This document shows positions 1 to 10,837 of a stretch of DNA of 64,000 bases, piece after piece; positions within the stretch are counted from its first letter, which is position 1, and every line of letters starts with the position of its first letter. The stretch covers positions 13,748,354-13,812,353 of the forward strand of contig OX235272.1 in assembly GCA_944472155.2 (NCBI GenBank), written 5' to 3'. The position numbers and the translations under genes were made by a program. The stretch comes from Trichobilharzia szidati. Taxonomy: Eukaryota; Platyhelminthes; Trematoda; Strigeidida; Schistosomatidae. The notes beneath the pieces are model-generated. The model saw only the letters and a list, made by a program, of their open reading frames with translations. It did not search any database and was not told where the DNA came from.

Positions 1-69
1 ATTATCGAAACAAGAATTTCGCTATGTTTAGGATGGTTCCCATGCATCTGAAATAATTCTATGGTGAAA

Positions 70-106
<37 letters not shown>

Positions 107-109
<3 letters not shown>

Positions 110-231
110 GCTTAACGGTCTACGAGCTCGCCTTATAACCAGATGTCCCTGGTTTCGAACCCCGTTGAGCGCGTACTGCTGAAGATTCTCAAACTAGGCT
201 GACGAAACAGCCGTCCAGTGCTCCCAGGTTT
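107..231 (+). mobile_element. S1 SINE, right half, degenerate hammerhead-like core
   Basis: A tRNA-like head (AGTGGCTTAACGGTCTACGAG, B-box TTTCGAACCCC) is followed by GCGTACTGCTGAAGATTC and CTGACGAAACAGCCGTCC. The left flank is a (TA)n tract, and the right end runs into an S2 SINE. Confidence 0.55.
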
Positions 232-330
232 CGCGTGTCGGTGGCACACTGGTTAGGATGCTCACCGACCATGCACATGGTCATGGGTTAGATCCTTGGC
301 CGAGGCACACCTGGTATCAATGGTCGGCCT
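232..330 (+). mobile_element. S2 tRNA-like SINE head
   Basis: TGTCGGTGGCACACTGGTTA, the palindromic GACCATGCACATGGTC hairpin and a decayed B-box (GGGTTAGATCC) match the S2 family. The 3' body is missing. Confidence 0.55.
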
Positions 331-405
331 GCTAAATTTGGGCTGCCGATATTGCATGCTGAAAATTCCATAGTTGTACCAAGATACTTTTTGGAATCAA
401 GCTGT
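330..405 (+). mobile_element. 3' end fragment of family C LINE
   Basis: The text ATTGCATGCTGAAAATTCC followed by CTTTTTGGAATCAAG resembles the 3' end seen after the family C ORF at 56390-56460. Confidence 0.4.
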
Positions 406-844
406 AATTAAAAGAAATATGTATATATATATATATATAGTGAATACCTTTCGTCTTCTTTTCTATTTGCTTATAATCAATAAGTCAGCGTTCATTACGC
501 CTTCTATACATTATAATTCATTTTGTTTTATATATTCATTTGCATTGTTTACTTTCAACCTTTATTTGTTGAAAAAAAAACACCACTGTTGTTGTACTCT
601 AATTCATTGTCATTAGTAACTAACAGTAAACAAAGATAATTTTGTTGAAGAGTTGTTTTTTTTTCCTTTCTGTAAACAAGTTTTCCATAATTCCACTATT
701 ATCAATACAGTACTTAATCGTGAACAATCTTTATTGAAGAGATAGCGAGCTATCCTACTTTTCGTCTTTCAAATTCCCATTAAAAGAAGATATCTTTTTG
801 TCGTTTTTGTTTGCTGATAAGAAAATAGGGGGAGATGATACAAA

Positions 845-1765
845 AAATAAGTGTTGTTGTTGTGTGTTGTTCGCTTTTGTTCCTAGAGGAATATAAGGCT
901 TCAGCCGTACGTCTCCATTGCTTTCGGTTCTTTGCCAACGTTTTCACTTGGCTCCACGTCTGCTCACATGCTTTCATCTGCTCTTCACATGACCTCCTCC
1001 ATGTCACCCTTGGATGACCAACTCTCCGCTTCCCATTTGGGTTATCTCAGAGTATGACCAGCCAGCCAATCTATCTCCATTTCTTCCTGCCTGCCTATTT
1101 GTTTCACAATCGGTTCCTGTTGTGTTGGTTGGTTCGCTCATTGCCAGAGATCCCTCTCTGTTGCTGATCTCTTCTGGCCGGCCCGCCATCTGATCTTCAG
1201 TGGTATTGGTATTAAGCGAAGATAACTAGCTGTTGATGAAGGTGTGTAGTTTGTTTGAGATGCTGTTTATGACGCGCAGTGCAGTGCAAGTCTCTGATCC
1301 ATCCGTATAGTGAGTAGCACTGACTGACTTCTCATTGGATTTGAAAATCTGGATCTCATCTTCGTTTTGATGCTGACTGAGTAGGGCTGTTGACCTCCTG
1401 CACACAGACTTGAGAGTAGTGAAAGCTTGTCTTGCTTTTCCGATCCTCGCTGCTTTGATATCCTCGTCAGTTCCGCCGGCGTGTAGTTGAGACGATGCTT
1501 CCCAGGTAGGTAGGTAGGTCGGTTGGTGAAGGAGTTTGTTTGTTTCAGGTTCCTTCCATTTATGCTGGCTGATTGTTGTCTGTTGTTTTTACTATTGTTG
1601 CTGCTGTTGGCCAGGAATCTTCATCAACTCTTTTTTTCCTAGGTTCGCCTGAAGTGAAGTCCTATCTTCTCTGGATGCTTCTTCTTCCAACTTGTTTCTT
1701 CTCGCTTGCATATCTTCTAGTGTTTCTGGGGAATCAGATATATATCATTGACCATCTGATCTTGA
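845..1765 (-). mobile_element. Family A1 non-LTR retrotransposon, 3' fragment
   Basis: Minus-strand translation gives a broken C-terminal LINE ORF. The tail reads WRRSCEEQMKACEQTWSQ and then NRKQWRRTAEALYSSRN, the conserved tail after the reverse transcriptase in this LINE group. Upstream are remnants of the post-RT region (KQRGSEKQDK, SASINGRNLK). There are several stops and frameshifts and no RT domain. It is closest to the copies at 10838, 23848 and 52965. Confidence 0.65.
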
Positions 1766-2003
1766 ATATAAAGAACAAAATTCAGATTTTCAAAGCCAAT
1801 GTGAATTCAGTTCTTTTAATATTGTTCGGAGACTTTGCCATGCGCAATATCAAAAAGGCTTCAGAATTTTCAGAATCAACATCTGTGGAAAGCGAATGGT
1901 AAACGATGAGTGTTAGGCTTCCTCGCAGTGTGACATGACATAAATCGTTTGGAGGGGAAATAAAAGCTTATAGGCATTTATGGTGCCCAGCCAAGAACGA
2001 CAG

Positions 2004-2086
2004 GTCGGGGTGGCCGAGCTGTCTAAGGCGTCAGTCTCAAATTCTGGTCCACGATGTGGGCGTGGGTTCGAATCCCACCTCCGACA
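2004..2086 (+). tRNA. tRNA-Leu(CAA), possibly a pseudogene
   Basis: This 83-nt cloverleaf has acceptor GTCGGGG paired with CTCCGAC (one G-T pair) and discriminator A. The D-arm follows the A-box pattern TGGCCGAG..GTCTAAGG, and there is a long variable arm with stem CCAC/GTGG as in class II tRNAs. The T-arm GTGGG/CCCAC has loop TTCGAAT. The anticodon loop CTCAAAT puts CAA at 2038-2040, giving Leu. One defect is visible: the base pair closing the anticodon loop is T2035/T2043, a mismatch. No intron is present. An S2 SINE begins within about 10 nt of the 3' end. Confidence 0.7.
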
Positions 2087-2089
2087 CAC

Positions 2090-2190
2090 GCTTGCGTCGG
2101 TGGCACAGCGACAAGGACGCTCGCCGACCATGCACATAGTCTGGGGTTCGATACCCGGCCACAGACGCACTCCTTTACCTTGTGAATAAG
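2090..2190 (+). mobile_element. S2 SINE head adjoining the tRNA
   Basis: GCGTCGGTGGCACAGCG, the GACCATGCACATAGTC hairpin, B-box GGGGTTCGATACCC and ACGCACTCCTTTACC are all present. The body is truncated. Confidence 0.6.
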
Positions 2191-2730
2191 TTTGTTTATA
2201 AATCTAACCTTAGTAATTCCTGTTTTGCTAATTTTCTTGTTTGTTTTTCATACTCTCTATGCAATTTTTCTCGCTTACAAATTGGACCGTGTCCGTTCGA
2301 TAAAAATAATTTAAGACAAACTAAGTTAAATCCATTAGCAAATACTATATCTCTTCGTTGTCATTATGATTACAATGCATGCATAATATATGCAAAATCA
2401 TAAGTGAAGTGAAGTGAAGTAACTGAATCTATTGACTTTTATGTCCTTTTTGTGTTCTTTTTTTTAACCCCGGTGATATTTCCATACCCTTTATTCTAGG
2501 GTGTGTGTGTATAGTAGGATCGGAGGTGGAGCGCGAGGGAGGGAAAGGTGTCATATTACCGTTTTCTTTTTTGTTGTCCTCCCAGATTTTTGGATACATA
2601 CACATAAATGGCATTTTTATTTTTTTGCTATTATACAAAAAATTCACTGAAAATTGTTTCGTTTTTTAATCTTTGAATTTCACTTTTTCTATCTTGTTGT
2701 TTTCTATATTGTTTGGTTTGTAAGGATTAG
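2190..2730. other. AT-rich stretch, nothing recognised
   Basis: No ORF with recognisable similarity and no repeat structure is visible, apart from a short GAAGT tandem run near 2402-2420. Confidence 0.4.
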
Positions 2731-2731
2731 T

Positions 2732-3142
2732 TATGTTTTTTACGAGTTGATCACGGATTGATATCAGTTAGAGAACCATTGAAAACCAGCCACAGGAAGT
2801 ACTGGACAGCTGCTGCTTCATCAGCCTAGTTTGGGAATCATCGGCAGTAAGCATCCACCACCAGGGTTCGAACCCAGGACTTTCCGGTTACAAGGCAAGC
2901 TGGCTCGTATACCATTCAGCCACTCTCTGGGACCCGATTGAATGACCAGCCCATGAATTCTAACTTCTACCAATTCGTGATTTAGCGCGACTCCAACTAT
3001 TGTTGTTGGTGGGACATCCATCCACACACGTGATATCTAATTGGACATCACTAGGATGAAACAGCAGCTGTCCAGTACTCCCTGTGGCTGGTTTTCAATG
3101 GTTCTCTAACTGATATCAGTCCGTGATCAACTCGTAAAACAT
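2732..3142. mobile_element. S1 fold-back SINE, full inverted-arm copy
   Basis: The left arm (2732-2832) is the reverse complement of the right arm (3050-3142), starting ACGAGTTGATCACGGATTGA and ending in its complement. Between them lies a minus-strand tRNA-like head with B-box GGTTCGAACCC (read on the minus strand) and GGGTCCCAGAGAGTGGC. On the + strand the right arm contains ACTAGGATGAAACAGCAGC and CTGTCCAGTACTCCC, the 3' half of the hammerhead-like segment. The left arm carries the same segment on the minus strand. Confidence 0.65.
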
Positions 3143-3185
3143 ATCTTGCTGTTATCTTGGAGAAAAAAGAATGTAGACAAGATTA

Positions 3186-3189
<4 letters not shown>

Positions 3190-3222
<33 letters not shown>
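3190..3222. repeat. (AT)n microsatellite
   Basis: Uninterrupted TA dinucleotides just right of the fold-back SINE. Confidence 0.9.
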
Positions 3223-3225
<3 letters not shown>

Positions 3226-3639
3226 TAAAAACATAAGCACGCAAACAAACGATACACTGACAGGCAAAATAACAGTATATATTTGTGCTTGTTTTTTTGC
3301 CAGTCAGGCATTATTGTACAAACTTAATTGTTAGATTTCACCACGAATCGATGTTAGTACTGTTCTACTCTAGTTGTTTTAAATGACTAGTTGTGACTGA
3401 TAGAATGAGGCCAGATACTCACCGAGATCAAAATTGACTGGTGGTTTATGTCATGAATGGGTGAATGCTAGAGTTCTTAAGTTATTTATTAAGTCACATG
3501 TTCACCTCGTAATCCAAGGTTCTCTTGGACTTGAACTTTGCTAGGATCATGGGTCCATACTGTTGAGGAGCCACAAATAAGGAAGAAATAGTTACTAACC
3601 ATTTTTTGGTAAACTGCGAATTTGATATATAGAAAATCA

Positions 3640-4005
3640 AAATAAGTGGTGATTCAGCGAAGAGACTCTTTTCAACAACGAATTTATCATCAAGCTGTAC
3701 AATTGTATATATATGGTTTTTAATAAGTTATATCCGGTGAGGGAATTGAATCATAGGTGTGAATGCATAAAATAATAATAGCAATAATAGTATGAAATGT
3801 AATTAAAATTAAATAATTGTGATTATCATCATAGTTAAATGTCAAGTGGCGAAACAAACAATTCATGTCATATATAGAATAATTCATAGGATGGATAGAA
3901 CTTGAAAAAGGTGTGCAAGATTATAAGATTAGTAGACAAATCGAACAAAACAGAAACGTTACGTAATATTGTGTGGAATTTAATAGCATAAAATTCTCAT
4001 GATTC
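3640..4005 (-). mobile_element. Penelope-like element terminal region (solo)
   Basis: The sequence starting TTCAGCGAAGAGACTCTTTT is shared with the PLE at 29.9-30.2 kb for about 300 bp, including AAGTTATATCCGGTGAGGG and TAGGTGTGAATGCAT. No coding sequence is present. It is probably a solo terminal repeat or a heavily 5'-truncated insertion. Confidence 0.6.
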
Positions 4006-4055
4006 TGTTCTTCAGTAAATTCTAGTTCTTTTTCCACACATTGTGTTTATATTAC

Positions 4056-4056
<1 letters not shown>

Positions 4057-4092
<36 letters not shown>
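4057..4092. repeat. (GT)n microsatellite
   Basis: A run of TG dinucleotides. Confidence 0.9.
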
Positions 4093-4093
<1 letters not shown>

Positions 4094-4164
4094 AGCATCC
4101 TTTGGTACCCATCGCTGCATCAAATTTGTGTTGAAATAGTAAAGTAATAATATTAACAATATTA

Positions 4165-5050
4165 AACGGTTGCTAAGTGAGAATGGTTATCCCGAAAAGT
4201 TTATTGATAAGAATATGAATCTAAAACCAAAACAGTCCAAATTACCAACAGTTCCAAAGAAAGCCTTGTTCTTACAGATGCAGTTCCTAGGAGACAACAC
4301 AAGTGAGATACTAACACATCGCCTCAGAAATGCGGTGGTAAAAAGAGCATTCCCTGCTGCTCAACTACGCTGTATCTTTAAAACCATCCCTCTTCTGCGT
4401 TCGGGAATAAAAGACAAACTGACTAATTTCGCCTCTTCCATGTGTATATACCAATTTAACTGCTCCTGTGGAGTGAGCCAGTTACATAGGCTGTACAATT
4501 AGGCGTGTTTCTCGTCGAATTTCCGAACATCAACCTGCCTGGTTAAGCAAAGGTCAAACAAAATCTATTCGCAGCGCTATTCTGGCGCATCTTGTGGAGA
4601 CAGAACACAAGATTGACGTCAATCATGCTTTCAGGGTCATTTACCGAATACCTACGAATCTCAATTTCGCTTTAAGAGTTCGACTTCTAAATATTGCTGA
4701 GGCTGTGGGGATTCATATTAATAAGCCTAATTTATGCACCCAAAAGAAGTTGGTCCAGTCATTATCATTACCACTTGGCCATCCAGGTTTGAATAATCTT
4801 GAATTTTTGTGAAATTTCCCTAATTTTAGTTGATATTCTGTTCGCTGTTATATCTTTATTATTATTATTATAATTTAAGCATCTTTAATGAACTGTGGTG
4901 ATTCCATTGTGATCATACTTTACAAATCGATATTATTTAAAAAACGCTAATATTGTTATTAACTACTAAATTAAAATATTCTGTGTATATAAACATATAC
5001 ATAATTGTAGAGCCTGGAAGAGGAATTTATCGAAAAGAATATTCTTTGCT
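4165..5050 (+). mobile_element. Penelope-like element, RT tail plus GIY-YIG endonuclease
   Basis: The first frame encodes the RT-to-endonuclease linker (LLSENGYPEKFIDKNM, QLRCIFKTIPLLRSGIKDKL) and the Cys motif MCIYQFNCSCG. A frameshift near 4482 moves the YIG of the GIY-YIG nuclease into another frame (YIGCTIRRVSRRISEHQPAW). The C-terminus continues as HKIDVNHAFRVIYRIP and CTQKKLVQSLSLPL. PLE endonucleases nick target DNA for the element's reverse transcription. The 3' end reads CCTGGAAGAGG and ATCGAAAAGAATATTC near 5012-5042. The element is 5'-truncated and non-coding as it stands. Confidence 0.8.
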
Positions 5051-5222
5051 CGATTATTTTGTGGTTTATCCTTTTCACAAGTATTCGGTTCCTCCTTATA
5101 AAACTGTTCATATGCAGTTATTCTCATCATTTTCTCTTATCTGGTTCTTTTTCTCTTGCTTTCACTAACATGAATTGAGTAGGTACCACTACACATGATT
5201 ACTGTGGAGATCATCCTGAATT

Positions 5223-6610
5223 CCATTATGGGTAAATTTTATTTTGATAAAGTCTCACAGTGTTATACAGTAATGTTTACTGATGACCACGTTTCGAGCA
5301 CATTTTATTACTGCTCATAATCATATCAAGTTAATCACACGACTTCCTAAATTCATTTATATACTTCCATTGTTTTTCACCTGATTTTCACTTGATTTGA
5401 TTGGTAGTAATATTTTGCATATTTCGAGTATGAGTGGTGAATCATTCCTATTGCATGTGTTGGGTGTAGATTCGATGAACAAGGATTCAGTAATCAACCT
5501 CTCTCTCCACCTACATAGATTACTTTTTAGAATTTTAACCCTCTCCTACCATGCTATTGTGTGGTTGTGTGTTAATGCATGCATTGCAATTGCTGATCTG
5601 TTTTCTAAATTATTTATCTCCTCGGGGTCAACCATTCTTACCCTAACTAAATTCTTATGTTCTGACAATCTGACTACCCCTGACCTACTAGTCTGACCTA
5701 TGTAGTTGACCTGACTCACAGTCATTGCAGGGTATTTTGTAAATTATATTATTTTGTCTAATTTGGTCAACTGGGTCCTTTAACCTACAGAGCTTGTCCT
5801 ACCTGAGTGAGTTTGTAGGCTTAAATGCCACCCTAATTCCTGCTTTATTGAGAATCCTACGTAGGGTCTCAGATGTCCCCTCTTTATATGGTATAACTGT
5901 AGATGACTTATATTCTCTCTTATTTATGTTATTATTACTAGTTTCACAATTATTTTTCTTTTTCTTTTGGCATTTCTCAATCTTCTTAATGAATTTTATA
6001 GGATAGTTAGTTATTTAACTCCAACGCCTCTTCTGTCTGTTTTATTTCATCATTTAGGTCTTTTTTGTGCTACTTAATGTCATTGCTCGGTTTGTTAAAC
6101 ACTTAACTAAGCCTGCCTTAACAGTTAAAGAATGAGATGAATTAAAGTCTAATTATCTACTAGAATGTTTTGGTTTTCTATGAACACTAGTGTGTAGCTT
6201 GCCTTCTTCTATTCGTTTTATTTTACAGTCTAACATAGCTAATTCTCCTTGCTCATTTTCGGTTTCAAATGTGAATTTTATTTCCTCCACCAGTGAGTTT
6301 ATGTGTGTCAAATCGAATCTACACCCAACACATGCAATAGGAATGATTCATCACTCATACTCGAAATATGCAAAATATTACTACCAATCAAATCAAGTGA
6401 AAATCAGGTGAAAAACAATGGAAGTATATAAATGAATTTAGGAAGTCGTGTGATTAACTTGATATGATTATGAGCAGTAATAAATTGTGCTCGAAACGTG
6501 GTCATCAGTAAACATTACTGTATAACAACACTGTGAGACTTTATCAAAATAAAAATTTACCCATAATGGAATTACACTCTACCACAGTGCACAAGTTTTA
6601 TTCTTATAAC
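5223..6610 (-). mobile_element. Complete fold-back Penelope-like insertion
   Basis: The 11-bp direct repeat CATCCTGAATT flanks it at 5212-5222 and 6611-6621. Inside, arms 5223-5480 and 6311-6570 are inverted copies, followed by a 40-bp tail (6571-6610). Between the arms, minus-strand translation gives a decayed PLE. The RT end reads KFTFETENEQGELAMLDCKI, HRKPKHSS and LTVKAGLVKCL, and the connection reads VIPYKEGTSETLRRILNKAG. The Cys motif reads NIIYKIPCNDCESGQLHR, and the endonuclease C-terminus reads ERLITESLFIESTPNTCNRN. The stops show it is dead. This PLE family differs from the others in the window. Confidence 0.8.
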
Positions 6611-6639
6611 ATCCTGAATTAATGTTTTTCTCTCATTCT

Positions 6640-6868
6640 TTGCATTCCGAGTGGAATGTGTGGCTATTGGCTGCTTGACAGAAAAGTTTCAGCAGTGGTA
6701 GTTGCTAGTTTCACGCCTAACATTCACACTTCCCTTAGCTTGCTGCTACCGGATAGCTGAGCTCCAAGACTGCATGTCAGTGTGGGAATCGAACCTCAAA
6801 TCATCACATGAGTGGGCAAAGTTAGCGAATATTCTACCACTAAACCACCGAACAACACGATGTTAGTA
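6640..6868 (-). mobile_element. S2-related SINE, minus strand, diverged
   Basis: Read on the minus strand, it has a tRNA-like head with B-box-like GGTTCGATTCCC near 6785-6795 and a body ending in CATTCCACTCGG. Orientation and length match the S2 copies elsewhere. Confidence 0.45.
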
Positions 6869-6983
6869 CTGTCAGTTCATAAGTCTTTTTTTTCCCATCT
6901 ATATAATCATTTCATCATAATAATTGTGTATGCCTTTTCTCTTTTCTTTTCTTTCTGTTCATATGATAGTTATCTTTCTCCAG

Positions 6984-7402
6984 TTTAATTCGTCTTCTTG
7001 CCGATCAAATTTGGATGGCGCCTGTATATTCTTCTAATCCGTCTTTATTCCAGTCGCTATCGTCGTCTTCATCTTCCTCCTCCTCCGCCTCGTCGGCGTC
7101 GGCGGCGGCGGCGTCAGCGTCATCATCAACAGCAGCAGCAGCAACAACAACAACAACAGCATCCTCATCAACAGTACTTCCTTCACATAATCTCTATGGG
7201 AATATTTCGAATACTGTAAAAGGCGCTTATCCACAACAATCCGATATCAATCAACAAGATAATAATAATAATAATATATTTCTTCTTATTACTCCAAAAT
7301 TAAATAATAATTCACAGTCACAAGTGGAATTTATTATTTCTAGGGATAAATCGAATCGTAGAAAATCGCCTACAGATTATTTCTGTGGATATCAATTATC
7401 AG
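6984..7402 (+). CDS. Host gene, first visible exon (Ser/Ala/Thr/Asn-rich)
   Basis: A strong polypyrimidine tract and CAG precede 6984, and the exon ends at the donor GTGAGT (7403). The frame is open from 6970, so 6984 could be an internal acceptor (incoming phase 2). Translation could instead begin at the ATG at 7015. From that ATG the product starts MAPVYSSNPSLFQSL, then has long Ser, Ser/Ala and Thr runs, a short Asn run, and a more complex end reading DYFCGYQLS. A second frame encodes Pro/Arg/Gln repeats and a minus-strand frame encodes poly-Leu. Both are shadows of the same trinucleotide repeats, because only the Ser frame joins the next exon. The exon leaves in phase 1. Confidence 0.65.
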
Positions 7403-7489
7403 GTGAGTGATGATTGGATATGTTTTTGATAATCCTGAAGTGATAATTGATTCTAAAGTTAATATATTACTGCTCATAATCTGTTCTAG

Positions 7490-8025
7490 TCGGTTCTAGT
7501 CTAGCTACATCAACTGAGATGGTTAGGACATGTCTGACGTATGCCTAGTCATCGCCTTCCTCGACAATGGGCAATGTAAGCTGACATAGGGCCAGGCTGG
7601 AAAAGAGCTAGCCAATGGTGGTCAAACCGAAACATGGCTTCACCAGTCAATGAAATCCACAACAGTTAGTGTAAGCCAGCCAGCCACGTAGGAAGGTGTA
7701 GACTGGCTTCCTGACTGGTTGGGATCCTCGGGACGGTAAAAACCAATGAAGGTTGGAAACAATTGGTGACATGGCTAGCTCAAAATCGTTGTCAATGGTT
7801 GGCGCAGATGCATGCATCCACTCCTTGTGACTTATGATTTCCAATGAAACTGTTTTGTTCTTCGTTATTACTATTCCTTTGTTTCACACCTCTGTTTACT
7901 GTCTATATTATGCATTTCACCTACTTTCTTCTCTTGATTTGTGTGCTAGAAGAAGGGAGTGTGGCGACTTGAGCTGCTGGACATCGGTGCAAAGTTCAAT
8001 GTCGAATACAGACAGACTAGTCTAT
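7490..8025 (+). mobile_element. Family B (RTE/SR2-like) LINE, 3' end
   Basis: It begins within the C-terminal ORF tail (LRWLGHV, HRLPRQWAM, then HVGRCRLAS). It ends with the non-coding 3' region GAGGGAGTGTGGCGACTTGA-type text and a short ACAGACAGAC tail. RTE elements characteristically end in short tandem repeats. Stops interrupt the ORF. Confidence 0.7.
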
Positions 8026-8091
8026 TGAATACTCAACTGTTAACAGCTGTCCTAATGTTATGGTCAAACTCCCTTATATTTAAGAACAAAT

Positions 8092-8940
8092 TAGTTCAGC
8101 GAAGAGTCTCTTTTCGGCGAATTCATTCACTTAGCTGTACAGTCGCAAATATATATACAATTATTTTGTGTGTGTGTGTGTGTACATTAGGTTTGTCAAA
8201 ATCAAAATAACACTTAGTGTGGGTTGTTGATTATATCATCAAAATAATAAAGAAATTAAAATGTGTGATTAATAATCAAAGTTGTAACTAAGTGGGGTGA
8301 AGATTGGTAAGATGTGAGTAGGTTTACGTAATATAGACATGTTTAGAAAGATTAGATGTTAGTGAAGGAGTATGGAGACAATTATGAAAATAAACTAGAT
8401 AATAGGTGAAAAGATTGAATGGGTTAGTTACTAAAAATTGTTATACGAAAATTGCTAAAAAATTTGATAACAAAATGTTGATGACAAATAAACTTGAAAT
8501 TAAACCCACGGTAGTAAGAGGGGGTGGAGAAGTTTCTTCTGTGTGCATAACTCACGCTTTTCTATCCAAATCGCTAAGGCTTCAGCAATACAAAATAAAC
8601 GGAAGCTTGTCGATTTTGGAAGGCTTCTTTTGACTTTATAGATGACTTTGAACGAATTCTCCTTGCAAATCGAATGACCAGTGTTGAGTATATGCTCAAT
8701 AATGGCGCTCCTTATTGCTCCGCTGTTACCTTTCCGTAGCCAGGCGGGATAGTGTTCTTGGACTCTTTTAGATAAAACACGCATCGAACGACCTATATAC
8801 GTCGCTCCGCAAGAGCAGGTGAATTGGTAGATACACATGGAAGTGGTCAAATGCGATAGTTTATCTTTAGAGTAGTTGAAGAACAATGGCCGAGAGGAAA
8901 ATGTCAGTCGTAGTGTGGCAGCGAAGATACCAACACATCG
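8092..8940 (-). mobile_element. Penelope-like element, intact GIY-YIG domain
   Basis: The minus-strand frame 8500-8886 is uninterrupted through the PLE endonuclease. The Cys/GIY motif reads CIYQFTCSCGATYIGRSMRV, then RVQEHYPAWLRKG, EHILNTGHSI and CTQKKLLHPLLLPW before the stop. No RT remains. The 3' terminal region (8092-8500) starts TCAGCGAAGAGTCTCTTTTC, like other PLE ends in this window, and includes a (GT)n run at about 8167-8184. Confidence 0.8.
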
Positions 8941-9166
8941 TATTTTTTCTGAGAGGGTTGCTTACTTTTTGACAGCTTGTCATGCATGAAAAAAAGATTT
9001 ATATGATTGTAACTGAGCTGTGTGTAAGCAGCTATCGTCATAGTGTAAAATAACTTAGGTTATAAAACACCTTTCAGGGTTAAGTCGCAATTCTGACTGG
9101 AAGGACTGTCTATGATGAAAGTGTTTAGTAAGATCTTTTTTCAAGTGACTAGCATTCTAGAACAGT

Positions 9167-9912
9167 TACTTACTTTACTTTACTTCGGCTATCTCCTACG
9201 AGAGGATGAGCCGGCTTCATGAACATCTCGAATCATCGCTGCCCAGGCGCGGCGATCTGATGTAAGGTTTTGCGACAGGGTTATCCAATTCTTGTTCCAC
9301 AGACGGAGTCCGTAGACGGTTTGTAGCCCCGGCACTCCATATCAGCCTTGACTGTACCAAGCCATGTTTGTAAGAGAGTTCATGAAGTTTCATGAGAATT
9401 TGGTAGGAGTGATGTCCCCAGAATCGCTCGGCCTTTTGTTTGAGAGTGCAGCTCTAGCCTTTACACAACCAAGTGTGACCTACAAGGCAGTAGGAGTGGA
9501 GTAGGGAGTCCACTATCCATTGGAAGCCGGTGACTGGAGTTCGGTTCATACGCCTTTTTGAATGGGGCCAGACATCCAGGACATCCAACAAGCCCTTTGT
9601 CCATACGTCTGCCGGTGAGCTCCAGTGATCTTCATACGCCAGTCGTTGAAGGTTTGGAATCAGGGTTTAGCCATCTCCCCTAGACAGACTGTCATCCAAT
9701 GGACAGTCAACCCGGTGAAGAGCGCCGGGCATCCGCTTTCGCCCTCTCACTTTGGTGAAAAACACCTCCGCCACGTGAAGGCAGTGAGTAGGACTTCCTC
9801 AGGAGAGGCTATGTAAGACGCCCGGTCATATGGGAGCATTTCAAGAGGTGTGCGGAGGGGTGGCCAACCCGCAGCGCAAGGCACCCACACCCGACCATCC
9901 TGAGGCTTTGGA
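9167..9912. mobile_element. Unclassified 0.75-kb repeat U, copy 1
   Basis: Nearly the same sequence recurs at 53369-54045, from CTTACTTTACTTCGGCTATC to CATCCTGAGGCTTTGG. Read on the minus strand, the left end encodes WNKNWITLSQNLTSDRRAW and AAMIRDVHEAGSSSRRR, which resembles the C-terminal tail of LINE-type ORFs. GC content is higher than the surroundings. No complete ORF is present. Confidence 0.6.
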
Positions 9913-10545
9913 AGCTATAACAGTTACCTTTTCGTCTGAAAGAGAAAGGTTGGAAAGCCTAACCGTGAAAAAATTTCACACCTTGACTTGTTCCACAATT
10001 ATGCTAGAGATGCGATTCTGAAATCTATAAAATTCTTAAATTGAACAATTTGCATGTGAAAAACCTTAAGCATTTGTTCTCTTTCGTTTTTTTTGACATA
10101 TATATATATATGTATATATATGAGGTAAACTCTAACTTCCATAATGTCAGTAGACCAGAAATGTTGCCGTCATCTTTACCTCTCCCACCACTCAATTGTC
10201 ATGTTTTTCTCTCCACTAAATATAATTCATGGCGTTGACATTTTTTAAAATTTGATTTTCGCCTGTCCTTATAACTCCTATCTCGTGCTTCTACTGTCTG
10301 AATGCTAAAATATGCTAATTTTATTCTATGACAAATGTTGTATCTATTTCAGCTTGTTTGTAGTTCAGTAAAAGACATCAAGTAAAATTAATTCACGCCT
10401 TCTCCCCATCATCTTTGTGTGTGTTAGTGACTTCGTGGAGTTTGTCTACACACTTACTACACAAAAATGAGTGAGCCTAGGATTGCCTAGGATTACTTCT
10501 TTGAAACTGTTCGATAAACTAATCTGCCGACATTGTTTTTTATTT
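9913..10545. other. Intron sequence, nothing recognised
   Basis: AT-rich, with a short (TA)n tract at about 10098-10122. No supported feature. Confidence 0.4.
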
Positions 10546-10780
10546 CTTCATTCGTTTGCCTTCCGTGTGGAATGTAGGCTTTTGAAGCTTGAGTTTTGAG
10601 GTCTTAGTAGCTGTGGTGTTGTTGGTTTTTTTCGTAACAGATCGAGGTGGCTGATCTTACGCCCAACCTTACTTCTTTATCGACTGGGAATGGAAACCGG
10701 ATCACTTACCTACCACCTACCTGGTTGGTGAGCATTCCACCATTAAGCTATTAAACTCCCCGACATTGTGGTTAGTAGAT
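10545..10780 (-). mobile_element. S2-related SINE, minus strand, diverged
   Basis: The body CTTCCGTGTGGAATGTAGGC..TTTTGAAGCTTGAG matches the layout of the copy at 6640, and the tRNA-like head lies at its right end. Confidence 0.4.
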
Positions 10781-10837
10781 TTTTTATAAAGTAAGCTTTA
10801 GGGTTATTCACTTTAGTCGACAACTATCTGCTTAATC

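Noticed and set aside
780..1189. Small plus- and minus-strand ORFs considered as host genes
   Set aside because: They are pieces of the decayed A1 LINE tail, matched by four other copies in the window.
6998..7234. Pro/Arg/Gln-rich + frame and poly-Leu minus frame over the Ser-rich exon
   Set aside because: Trinucleotide-repeat shadows. Only the Ser/Ala/Thr frame reaches the donor in phase with the next exon.
7834..8028. Hydrophobic 64-codon ORF resembling a membrane peptide
   Set aside because: It lies in the 3' non-coding end of family B and recurs in the same position at 35120.
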